Assembly: GCF_900218035.1 (NCBI RefSeq)
Contig: NZ_OBMR01000011.1
Span: 62,001 to 126,000, forward strand
DNA from: Pseudobutyrivibrio ruminis DSM 9787
GTDB lineage: Bacteria > Bacillota > Clostridia > Lachnospirales > Lachnospiraceae
Direction: 5' to 3'
Length of the DNA: 64,000 nt
Under the pieces are notes generated by a model. The model had not been told where the DNA came from, did not search any database, and saw only the letters and a list, made by a program, of their open reading frames with translations. The translations under genes were made by a program, and so were the position numbers. Of the stretch, positions 47,900 to 55,678 are shown one piece after another; position 1 is the first letter of the stretch; every line of letters begins with the position of its first letter.

Positions 47900-48296
47900 A
47901 GATAGTAAGCATTCACTCATGTCCTACTATCTAAATCTAGTTTTTCTCATTAGATAGTAAGAAATCTGTCATGGCTTACTATCTATAACTCTTTTTTCTC
48001 ACTAGATAGTAAGAAACCACCAGTTCATTACTATCTAAATAATGTTTTCACCATCAGATAGTAAGATTTCCGTCATGGCTTACTATCTATAACTCTTTTT
48101 TCTTACCAGATAGTAAGAATTCACCAATTCATTACTATCTAAATAATATTTTCGCCATTAGATAGTAAGAAATCTGTCATGGCTTACTATCTATAACTCT
48201 TTTTTCTTACCAGATAGTAAGATTTCACCAGTTCATTACTATCTAAATAATGTTTTCGCCATTAGATAGTAAGAACCAGCTCATTCCCTACTATCT
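47900..48296. repeat. Eight dyad repeats with an exact 52-bp period
   Basis: AGATAGTAAG, 13 bases, then CTTACTATCT (or ATTACTATCT, CCTACTATCT), with starts at 47900, 47952, 48004, 48056, 48108, 48160, 48212 and 48264, always 52 bases apart. The six inner units alternate between two types, giving a 104-bp higher-order repeat: type A spacers end TCATGG, and type B spacers end AGTTC or AATTC. The outer linkers alternate too (ATAACTCTTTTTTCT versus AAATAATGTTTTC). The two edge units share the variant right arm CCTACTATCT. In-frame TAG/TAA in every unit rules out coding. 52 bp is close to five DNA turns. Confidence 0.95.
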
Positions 48297-48321
48297 AAGC
48301 GCAAAAATCAACTATAGGTTT

Positions 48322-48434
48322 TTGTTTTTCATCAGAAAAACAAGAACCGGACATAGACCAATATTTTCTGAAAGAAAATATTGCTTGGCGAAGCCAAGTT
48401 CTTGTGGGCTTTTTCCTTAAGTAGCCCACAAGAA
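48322..48434. repeat. Four-hairpin intergenic element, copy 2 (between array and comEC)
   Basis: On the plus strand: TTGTTTTTC-ATCA-GAAAAACAA (48322-48343), AATATTTTCT-GAA-AGAAAATATT (48360-48382), CTTGGC-GAA-GCCAAG (48384-48398) and a 12-bp stem (48399-48410 with 48423-48434). All stems are perfect. Loops ATCA and GAA and the hairpin order are shared with the element at 30601-30722, but the arms differ. Downstream of comEC on the minus strand it may also end that transcript. With the array it fills the gene-free interval 47857-48468. Confidence 0.7.
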
Positions 48435-48468
48435 GTCATAGATAGTAGTTCATCCAGAATAGGCATAA

Positions 48469-50784
48469 CTACCGTGTAAACACATCAACTCCCCCTGCCC
48501 TCGCTCTCACGCGGCCTGAGTCCATGGTGTAATAAATGCTTCCTGCCGCGGCCTCAATGCGTTCGACGGCTTCGGCGGCTGGGTGGCCGTAGCGATTTAC
48601 CTTGGCGCAACTGATAACAGCAACATCAGGGGCCAGTAGGGATAAAAACTCTGAATCAGAGCTGAATCGGCTGCCATGGTGGCTAACTTTCAGTAGGTTA
48701 ACATGTCCCACTTTTCCCGACTGGGCAATAGCTATCTCTTGCTCAGCGCCTAAATCTCCTCCAAAGAATCCTGAATAATCAACAGTTCCGTCACCATCCT
48801 TGTCATACTCCATCAATAATGCCAATGACAGTGCATTAATGTCATCACTGACTATTCCATCAAAGGGATAGATGCAAGTAAATGTGAGATGTCTACTGCC
48901 ACACTTATCTCCCTGGTTCATGTATAGAACATTGGTGCCATTAGCTATACATAATTCCAGTAATCGGCCCAAAGTTTCGTCGCTAGGTATCTCTGCTGAA
49001 AGCACAATATTATCGATTCTATACCCAGACTCAAGTAGTTCTAATACACCGGATACATGATCCATGTCCATATGAGACAGAAACCAATAATCAATATGGC
49101 TGGCTCCTTTATATTTAAGAAAAGGAAGCAACGTATATTTTCCAACAGCATCGGAGCTGGTGCTTCCTCCATCTATGAAAAATCTCACACCATCCTGAGA
49201 GGAAATATATATGCCATCCCCCTGTCCTACATCCAAGATATCCACTTCGAATGATTGTTTAGAAGGGATGAACCATGTGCAAATCACTACTATGAAAAGC
49301 CCCATTGTAACAAGCATTTTCCTTCGTATATACGATATTCTGGTTCTAGGATTAATTAGCTCAGCATCGATATGGCTATTAAACAATTCAGAAAGACGCC
49401 ATGCCACAAATATTAATCCATAATAAATGACAATTCTTATAATTCCACGGTGCCCAACAATTGCATTAGCATTTGGTAGCTTCGAAAACATTGACGCTAT
49501 CATTTCAAAAATGTAAATAACAAAATGACATGGCATCAGAATAAGCTTTCCCAGTGGTAAATAGATTAGTCCAAGAAATCCACCAAACAAACCTAGCCCA
49601 AGCAGCACCGGCATAAGCGGCAAGATTAATAAATTAAGGATTGAAGAATAAACCGGAGTTTCATGATACATTTGAGTAACAATCGGAAGCATTGCCCCAT
49701 ATATACCAATAGAAAAAATAAAGCTAGATACGAAATATTCAACAATGACTCTATGGATTGGCTTTTTAATTGCTTTTCCAAAGCCGTCATCTGATTTCAT
49801 AAGCTTCTTTCTTTCGTTACAATACTTTCCATATATCCCACTTAAAGGTAGCGCTACATACCAAATACCAAGAATTGCTCCAAAGGAAAAAATAAAGCTT
49901 CCATTTCTGATAAGCAATGGATTTCCCAGAAGTAGAAAATCTGCCACAACAGCCAACGCTGTCAAAGAATCATATGCCTCTCCTAAAATGTCCGCCAAAA
50001 GAAATATCAGAAACATGCAAATCGCTCTCACTGAAGATATACTTCCCCCTGTAAGTAATCCGTAAAAAACAGCCACTATTCCAGCAAGGATTCCAGCACA
50101 AATAAAGCTTTTTCCCCGTCGTCTCAGAAGTTTATAGAATGACATGCACACAACAGATACATGAAGTCCCGAAACAGCAAGCACATGCGCCACTCCTACC
50201 GTTTGAAAAAGCTCTCTTAGGTCTCCTAATAAATCACCTTTATTACCAATAGCAATGCTAGATAAAAAGCCTGCTTCTTCACCTGGTAGCGCCCAGTGAT
50301 AAACACCGTCAAGCGCTTTGCTAAGCTTATATAAAATATCTTTTCCTGATAATAAGCCACAGCTGTATCCTAAAACTTCAGGATTAGACAGCTCAAAATA
50401 CAGCCCCATTGACTGATAATAATTGTTCATATCAAAAGCGCCATCATTTCTAGCAGTCATAAAATGACTAACCTTACCTTTAATATTTAGTTTGCAATAA
50501 TTTGGGATTTCATCTGAATTAAATTTGAAAATAAATGATGTATTTGAAAGCCTACCTATTTCAGAGTCAACGGTAGCATTTCTTACATAATAGAGTACAC
50601 TGTCGTTTTTGATTTCCTTATGATAAACCCTGCCAACAGCCTGCACCTGAGTGCCTTCTGGCATACAATCAGCTGCATTAGCTTTTGTATAGACCCCCAG
50701 ATAATCCCAGGGGCCATATACACTAAAAGCAATCGTTATTATTATCAACAAGGAAATCTTACAAAGTCTTCGACCTCGTAACAT
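48469..50784 (-). CDS. comEC: DNA uptake channel ComEC
   Basis: ComEC/Rec2 forms the membrane channel for single-stranded DNA in natural transformation. The 771 residues show an N-terminal DUF4131/OB-like part (about 40-165), a multi-membrane Competence domain (about 175-475, with VAHVLAVSGLHVSVV), and a C-terminal metallo-beta-lactamase domain with DVGQGDGIYISS, LSHMDMDHVSG and LKVSHHGSRFSSD. All conserved metal-binding residues are visible, so it looks functional. AGGAGG precedes the ATG. The last 40 codons are GC-rich relative to the surroundings. Confidence 0.96.
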   Translation of the reverse strand: MLRGRRLCKISLLIIITIAFSVYGPWDYLGVYTKANAADCMPEGTQVQAVGRVYHKEIKNDSVLYYVRNATVDSEIGRLSNTSFIFKFNSDEIPNYCKLNIKGKVSHFMTARNDGAFDMNNYYQSMGLYFELSNPEVLGYSCGLLSGKDILYKLSKALDGVYHWALPGEEAGFLSSIAIGNKGDLLGDLRELFQTVGVAHVLAVSGLHVSVVCMSFYKLLRRRGKSFICAGILAGIVAVFYGLLTGGSISSVRAICMFLIFLLADILGEAYDSLTALAVVADFLLLGNPLLIRNGSFIFSFGAILGIWYVALPLSGIYGKYCNERKKLMKSDDGFGKAIKKPIHRVIVEYFVSSFIFSIGIYGAMLPIVTQMYHETPVYSSILNLLILPLMPVLLGLGLFGGFLGLIYLPLGKLILMPCHFVIYIFEMIASMFSKLPNANAIVGHRGIIRIVIYYGLIFVAWRLSELFNSHIDAELINPRTRISYIRRKMLVTMGLFIVVICTWFIPSKQSFEVDILDVGQGDGIYISSQDGVRFFIDGGSTSSDAVGKYTLLPFLKYKGASHIDYWFLSHMDMDHVSGVLELLESGYRIDNIVLSAEIPSDETLGRLLELCIANGTNVLYMNQGDKCGSRHLTFTCIYPFDGIVSDDINALSLALLMEYDKDGDGTVDYSGFFGGDLGAEQEIAIAQSGKVGHVNLLKVSHHGSRFSSDSEFLSLLAPDVAVISCAKVNRYGHPAAEAVERIEAAAGSIYYTMDSGRVRARAGGVDVFTR

Positions 50785-50803
50785 ATGTCCTCCTTGTTAA
50801 AAA

Positions 50804-51793
50804 TTATTCTTCTGTTTCTGTATAGTCGAAATCGCTATCATCTTCTAGATATAGCTCTTCGTCCTCTTCCTCTTGATCAGCAAGCTCATTGATAATATCC
50901 TCATTACGAGAAATTGAAGACGATAAATCCACATCCACATTTGAAATGTGGGGGGTATCTCCATTAACAAGAATCTGCACTTGCTTAATATTATCCAGTT
51001 CTGTCAATGAGTTTACAATTGAGTACACAGTAACATTTTCAGTGACACCTGTTACTGTAGACTCAATAGCAGCGTCAAAGTTTACTATACACACTCCACT
51101 TTCTGAAACAGAAATTGAGTTTAATTTTGTTCCTGGTGGAATTGCTGAAAGAAGCTCATCGGAATCAGGCCCCTTCAGTAATTGTTCTATGACAAGTCGC
51201 TCAATTGTAACATTACGACTGTAGTAAACTTCTCTCGTTTCTGCCACTGTAGACATACCATCTGCACTAGCAAAATATAATGTAAGATTTGTAGAAAGAA
51301 GCGAGTCTGTCTCCTGACCAAAATCCTCGATGAAAGTATCTGCAGTCATTGCACCAATGCTATCGCCATTTGAATCAGCAAGTGGCGCATCATTTACGTA
51401 GATAGAAACAGATTCTACACCATCGATTTGCACTAACGTCTTTACGATAGCTGCTCTAACAAGTATCTCTGTGTAAGTATCTAACGAATCATAGCCGCCA
51501 ACTAAATACAGACTAAGGTTTCCATCATTAATCTCCCAGCTTTTAGCTTCAACCTCTGATGGGATTGTATTGATGTAGTCTATGTCATCTGGCGATTCAG
51601 CCAACTCGTTGATAGCCTCTTCCACCATTTCTGCAGTGTCATCGGACTGGAATGTATAAGCAGTTGGAACGATTCCAGCTTTGTCAGATTTCAAGTAATA
51701 GATCTGATAGTCCGACTCTTCATTCTTTGAACCACATGAAACCATAGAGAGTGCTAATGTAATTGTAAGAATTAAGCTAAGTAGTCTTTTCAT
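50804..51793 (-). CDS. GerMN-domain lipoprotein
   Basis: A 329-residue secreted lipoprotein: signal peptide with lipobox-like SMVSC (Cys about 21), then two GerMN domains (about 30-155 and 170-290; the second has TREVYYSRNVTIERLVIEQL and PPGTKLNSISVSESG), and an acidic C-terminal tail rich in Glu/Asp. GerMN domains occur in GerM and in other cell-envelope proteins of non-sporulators. Its ATG overlaps the stop of the histidine kinase gene by one base (TAATG), so the lipoprotein is likely linked to that two-component system. The specific function is unknown. Confidence 0.88.
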   Translation of the reverse strand: MKRLLSLILTITLALSMVSCGSKNEESDYQIYYLKSDKAGIVPTAYTFQSDDTAEMVEEAINELAESPDDIDYINTIPSEVEAKSWEINDGNLSLYLVGGYDSLDTYTEILVRAAIVKTLVQIDGVESVSIYVNDAPLADSNGDSIGAMTADTFIEDFGQETDSLLSTNLTLYFASADGMSTVAETREVYYSRNVTIERLVIEQLLKGPDSDELLSAIPPGTKLNSISVSESGVCIVNFDAAIESTVTGVTENVTVYSIVNSLTELDNIKQVQILVNGDTPHISNVDVDLSSSISRNEDIINELADQEEEDEELYLEDDSDFDYTETEE

Positions 51794-53229
51794 TAGTGCA
51801 CCTCCTTTTCAATGTAGTTAAGAGGAATTCGCACATCAAATGTAGATCCTTCATTAAGCTTTGAACGAACCTTGATTTCACCATTGTGCATAGCAATGGC
51901 GCTCTTGGTAATTGCCAAACCAAGACCTGTTCCACCAATTTCTCTAGAATGAGATTTGTCTGCACGATAAAATCTTTCAAAAATATGTTCCACTGAATCC
52001 TCAGGGATTCCAAGACCATTGTCTTCTACCTTGATATAGAAGAATTGATGATCTGAGTTCAAAGAAATATGAACCCATCCACCTTCGTTATTATATTTAA
52101 TAGCGTTTTCAACAAGATTTGTAACTACCAGTGTAAACTTAACTTCATCAACTTCAGCAACAACTGGTCTGAAGGATTCATATACAACCTCAATATCAGA
52201 CTTCTCTGCAATAGGCTTAAGTCTCTTTAAGATATGCTCAATAAGCTCGTTGATATTTACAGCTGTAACATTAAGCTGCGCACCACTCTTATCCATTCTA
52301 ACAAGACTGAGAAGATCGTTGATAATCTTGGTTTCTCTGTCGATTTCATCACCAATATCAAGCATGAATTCCTTGTACATTTCTATAGGTACATCTTCTG
52401 ATCCATTTAAAGAATCCGCTAAAACCTTCATAGACGTAAGTGGTGTCTTAAGCTCATGGGATACGTTTGAAACAAACTCCTGACGAGACTCATCTATGGA
52501 ATGTAGTTTACCAATTACTTCGTTGAACTTAGAAGAAATATCCTGTAGCTCTGTGAATGAATCTTCCTCCGGCATCTCACTTGTATATTCACGAACAATA
52601 GCATCCAACGACTTAGACATTCGCTTTATTGGCTTTGTGAAATGAATATGAGAAAATACCGCTACTATAAGTGTCAATGAAACAATAATAATCTCGCCTA
52701 TCAACATGTAAGAAAGGAAAGTATCTTCATTTGTAAGGATGTAATCCATTGATTTATTAATAACCAAAACACCTACAGTCTCCCCCTCTGAGCTGGTGAG
52801 AGGAACTGTAACTATAAGATAATTGGTCAACTTATCATAGTAATACAATGACTGTCCCTGCATTGAATAAATGATATTTTCCCAAATAACAGTCTTTCCC
52901 ACATCTGCAGAAAAAGAATCTCTCACTATCTTTAAGGTAGAGTTCACCACAAGAATTCGACCATTGTAACTCTCCGCTACAGCCTTAAGCTGGGTGTCAA
53001 GAAGTGAATTCTCATCACCTGTAAGATAACCGCTTGTTACTATTTGATTATTGTAGGAAATGGCCTGTGCCATAAGATTTGTGGCATCAGTTCTGATTGA
53101 AACTGATTCATATGCACGCATAGAAATAGGCACGCAAACCACAAATGGAATGATGCCTACGCAAATGATAATAAATGCTATTTTAAAACCTATACTGCGA
53201 AAATAACCGTGACTAAATAACTTTTTCAT
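51793..53229 (-). CDS. Membrane sensor histidine kinase
   Basis: About 478 residues: membrane segment 1 (about 14-38), extracytoplasmic sensor (about 40-170), membrane segment 2 (about 172-195), HAMP (about 196-250), HisKA with SHELKTPLTS (phospho-His about 258), then HATPase_c with N box NLVENAIKYN, G1 VEDNGLGIP and G2 GGTGLGLAIT. The frame opens with a TTG at 53235, but an ATG two codons later is preferred. Paired with the response regulator six to twelve bases upstream, and translationally coupled to the GerMN lipoprotein. Confidence 0.95.
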   Translation of the reverse strand: MKKLFSHGYFRSIGFKIAFIIICVGIIPFVVCVPISMRAYESVSIRTDATNLMAQAISYNNQIVTSGYLTGDENSLLDTQLKAVAESYNGRILVVNSTLKIVRDSFSADVGKTVIWENIIYSMQGQSLYYYDKLTNYLIVTVPLTSSEGETVGVLVINKSMDYILTNEDTFLSYMLIGEIIIVSLTLIVAVFSHIHFTKPIKRMSKSLDAIVREYTSEMPEEDSFTELQDISSKFNEVIGKLHSIDESRQEFVSNVSHELKTPLTSMKVLADSLNGSEDVPIEMYKEFMLDIGDEIDRETKIINDLLSLVRMDKSGAQLNVTAVNINELIEHILKRLKPIAEKSDIEVVYESFRPVVAEVDEVKFTLVVTNLVENAIKYNNEGGWVHISLNSDHQFFYIKVEDNGLGIPEDSVEHIFERFYRADKSHSREIGGTGLGLAITKSAIAMHNGEIKVRSKLNEGSTFDVRIPLNYIEKEVH

Positions 53230-53241
53230 TAACAACCCACT

Positions 53242-53940
53242 TTACATATAATAATAGCCAACGCCCCATTTTGTGCGAACGTATTTTGGCTCCTTTGGAT
53301 TTGGCTCTATCTTTTCTCTAAGACGTCTAACATGAACGTCTACTGTTCTTTCATCACCAGGATAGTCCTCTCCCCAGATAGTATGGAGCAAATCCTCTCT
53401 TGAAAATACTTTCTTAGGATTTGTGACAAGCAAAAGAAGCATGTCAAATTCCTTTGAAGTAAGATTATATTCAACACCAAGAATTGTAAGACGGCGATTA
53501 CTCTTATCTAAAACTAAATCGCCATTTTCTACGATATTTTCCTCAGCTTTATGATCAGTAGCAACAGGCTGTCCCAAAGCTGCTCTTCTCATAATGGCTT
53601 TGATACGTGCTTTTACTTCAAGGATGTTAAAAGGCTTAGTAATGTAGTCATCTGCACCATATTCGAGGCCAAGAATCTTATCCATATCGTCACCCTTAGC
53701 AGTAAGCATAACAATAGGAACATTAGAAAACTCTCTAATGCTTTGGCATACCTCAAACCCATCAAGCTTTGGAAGCATAACATCAAGAAGAATCATATCG
53801 TATGCATTGGCTGAAGCTAAATCAAGAGCCTCCTGTCCATCATATGCACAATCCACTTCCATGCCATCCTGCTCAAGTGAAAATCTAATTCCCTTTACGA
53901 TTAGTTTTTCATCATCAACTACTAAAACTTTTTTAGCCAT
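53242..53940 (-). CDS. OmpR/PhoB-family response regulator
   Basis: A 232-residue regulator: receiver domain (about 1-120, with VVDDEKLIVKG, phospho-Asp in MILLDVMLP at about residue 54, and the conserved LTAKGDDMDK) and a winged-helix DNA-binding domain (about 135-232) with LTSKEFDMLLLLV and TVDVHVRRLREKIE. It begins 21 bases after comEA and is followed by its kinase, so its synthesis is probably linked to comEA transcription. Targets unknown. Confidence 0.95.
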   Translation of the reverse strand: MAKKVLVVDDEKLIVKGIRFSLEQDGMEVDCAYDGQEALDLASANAYDMILLDVMLPKLDGFEVCQSIREFSNVPIVMLTAKGDDMDKILGLEYGADDYITKPFNILEVKARIKAIMRRAALGQPVATDHKAEENIVENGDLVLDKSNRRLTILGVEYNLTSKEFDMLLLLVTNPKKVFSREDLLHTIWGEDYPGDERTVDVHVRRLREKIEPNPKEPKYVRTKWGVGYYYM

Positions 53941-53961
53941 AACAATCCTCTATACTGTTCT

Positions 53962-54534
53962 TTATATTTTGATAAGTGAATTAATTTGGTTGAAAATACC
54001 ATCGCCAATTCCTGAAACATTTTTAATATCCTCTACCGAAGAAAAATCTCCGTTAGCCTCTCTGTAGGATACTATCTGTTTTGCTTTAGCCTCCCCTATT
54101 CCAGGCAATGACTGAAGCTCAGCGGCGCTGGCTGTATTAATATTGACAAGTCCGTCGTCCTGCTGTGACGAAGCAATCATCTCTTGCTTTAACGCTTCGG
54201 ATTCTTCTACCGTATATACGTATAGCTTCTGTCCGTCCTCAAGCACTGATGCCTGATTGATGTCGCTATCATCTGCTGAATCTAACAGACCTCCTGCAGC
54301 TTCTATTGCTGCATAGACTCTGGAGCCAACTGGTAATTCATATACATCTGGATTTTCAACAGCACCTGCAACCTGAACAAAAATAGTTTCCGGCAATAAT
54401 TCCTCAACCATCTCGTCCTCTTTAGGTGTCTCTTCTGTGGAATCCACAAGCTCCGTTGATTGAAAATATGATGCTTGACCGCATCCTGTAAATAAAAAAA
54501 TGCTACAACAAGCAATAAATAAAAATCTCTTCAT
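53962..54534 (-). CDS. comEA: ComEA-like DNA-binding lipoprotein
   Basis: The 190-residue protein has an N-terminal lipobox (FLFTGC, Cys about 18), a SLBB-like domain (about 50-115), and a C-terminal double helix-hairpin-helix DNA-binding domain (about 130-190) with INTASAAELQSLPGIGEAKA. ComEA receives DNA at the cell surface during transformation. Its predicted promoter and a hairpin over its ribosome site lie just upstream. It is the first gene of a probable operon with the two-component system, the GerMN lipoprotein and comEC. Confidence 0.9.
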   Translation of the reverse strand: MKRFLFIACCSIFLFTGCGQASYFQSTELVDSTEETPKEDEMVEELLPETIFVQVAGAVENPDVYELPVGSRVYAAIEAAGGLLDSADDSDINQASVLEDGQKLYVYTVEESEALKQEMIASSQQDDGLVNINTASAAELQSLPGIGEAKAKQIVSYREANGDFSSVEDIKNVSGIGDGIFNQINSLIKI

Positions 54535-54538
54535 GTAA

Positions 54539-54562
54539 TCTCCTATAATTCTCTGTAGGAGA
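54539..54562 (-). promoter_or_regulatory. Hairpin covering the comEA ribosome binding site
   Basis: On the minus strand TCTCCTA (54562-54556) pairs with TAGGAGA (54545-54539) across a 10-base loop. The right arm contains the AGGAGA ribosome site five bases before the comEA ATG, so the hairpin could limit translation. Confidence 0.45.
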
Positions 54563-54581
54563 CTCCAATATCGTCCTGCTT

Positions 54582-54610
54582 ATTGTAGCTAATTTTTCCA
54601 TATATTACAA
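54582..54610 (-). promoter_or_regulatory. Predicted comEA operon promoter
   Basis: Minus-strand TTGTAA (54610-54605), a 17-base spacer and TACAAT (54587-54582), 48 bases before the comEA ATG. Confidence 0.5.
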
Positions 54611-54644
54611 TAGTTTTACAAAATATCGAAATATTAAAATATTT

Positions 54645-54673
54645 TTGACATAATTTGAGTTAATCAATAATAA
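54645..54673 (+). promoter_or_regulatory. Predicted promoter of the zinc-ribbon membrane protein
   Basis: TTGACA (54645-54650), 17-base spacer, TAATAA (54668-54673), 42 bases before the ATG. Confidence 0.5.
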
Positions 54674-54714
54674 CAATTATAATAAAGATAATATTGAAAG
54701 AAAGGATAATCTTA

Positions 54715-54912
54715 ATGAATCAATATTTTCTTTGTCCGAAATGCAAAAAGCACTTAGTCAAGTATAGTCCAGAACAGTTTGTCTGCCCAAAATGTAGAAC
54801 AATATATGGTGTTGCCAAGAAACAGCAATACACTATGCGCTTTATAAATTTTGTTATATTAGCAGCTATGATTCTTGGCATTGCAGTTGGCATAATCAAT
54901 TCCTTCATTTAG
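54715..54912 (+). CDS. Small zinc-ribbon membrane protein
   Basis: A 65-residue protein with a CPKC...CPKC zinc ribbon (Cys pairs near residues 7-10 and 24-27) and one C-terminal membrane segment (about 43-63). The frame extends to 54694, but AAAGGA nine bases before the ATG at 54715 marks the start. Function unknown. Its end overlaps the convergent nuclease gene by eight bases. Confidence 0.75.
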   Translation: MNQYFLCPKCKKHLVKYSPEQFVCPKCRTIYGVAKKQQYTMRFINFVILAAMILGIAVGIINSFI

Positions 54913-55582
54913 AAGAATCACTTTCTAGCTCACTATCGCCAGTAGCATAGTCGATTGTTATCCCCGGTTGCACATTGTAACAATATACGTTAAACATAAC
55001 ACCTGCTCCCTGGTCTTCCACTGAGTAGGCTTCCATCTGAACACCGGAAGCCACCAAGTTATCGCCTTCGAATACAGGTGTGACTCTATACAAAACATGA
55101 TTACCTGTCTCTTCTACATATTCAGCCACCTGATTTTCAAAAGGAAGCATCCCCTCCACATTTAGATATCTAGTCCCTGTAATAAGATTCTTCTCATTTG
55201 CATTTTCTCCACTTAGCTGATATCCAATGAGATGGCATCTATTATATAGGTAATTTCCATCTACATATTCATGATAGTTTACTGTATGCCATCCACTAGG
55301 CTTTACACTTCCTATTTCGCCTCGCTCTTCTGTAGGCATAAGTTTCTGACAAATATTTGCATATGCCACTCCGCATCTGCCTAAAGAATCCAGTTCACTA
55401 TATGTTTCAAAAGCATCAGTACGAGTCAAATCCTCCTCTGAAAAATATGGGACATTATCATTTACAATTGTATAAGGATTATCATTTGTCTCATTACCTG
55501 CATTGCTAGTTCCATAGTACAAATAATCTGCTATGCATAACACTGATACAATCAAAATCGTATATAGTTTTTTCTTTTTCAT
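54905..55582 (-). CDS. Secreted DNA/RNA non-specific endonuclease
   Basis: About 225 residues with an N-terminal membrane/signal segment (about 5-22) and a beta-beta-alpha-metal nuclease domain. The active-site region NRCHLIGYQLSGENANEKNL (about 121-140), followed by ITGTRYLNVEGM, is typical of the NucA/EndA-like endonuclease family, which supports DNA entry or nutrient scavenging. The frame is open to 55729, but AAGGAG upstream of the ATG at 55582 and overlap with the divergent gene argue for 55582. Located next to comEA. Confidence 0.88.
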   Translation of the reverse strand: MKKKKLYTILIVSVLCIADYLYYGTSNAGNETNDNPYTIVNDNVPYFSEEDLTRTDAFETYSELDSLGRCGVAYANICQKLMPTEERGEIGSVKPSGWHTVNYHEYVDGNYLYNRCHLIGYQLSGENANEKNLITGTRYLNVEGMLPFENQVAEYVEETGNHVLYRVTPVFEGDNLVASGVQMEAYSVEDQGAGVMFNVYCYNVQPGITIDYATGDSELESDSSK

Positions 55583-55678
55583 TCTTGTCGCTCCTTGTTG
55601 TCTTGTCTTATATCTAATCATAACATATGATACAATTCCAATATCAGACTTGACATAAAAATCAAAGGATATACAACG

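Noticed and set aside
47900-48296. Reading the 52-bp repeats as a CRISPR array
   Set aside because: The repeated part is a dyad with conserved, alternating spacers. CRISPR spacers are unique, and no cas gene is nearby.
47900-48296. Reading the array as a TIGR-type guide RNA array
   Set aside because: The dyad layout is superficially similar, but spacers repeat instead of varying, no box C/D-like motifs are evident and no Tas (Nop-domain) protein is adjacent.
47891-48296. Replication origin (DnaA box plus iterons)
   Set aside because: Only one DnaA-like 9-mer is present, the same 9-mer occurs in hrcA, and no replication initiator gene is in the window. Kept only as a low-confidence site.
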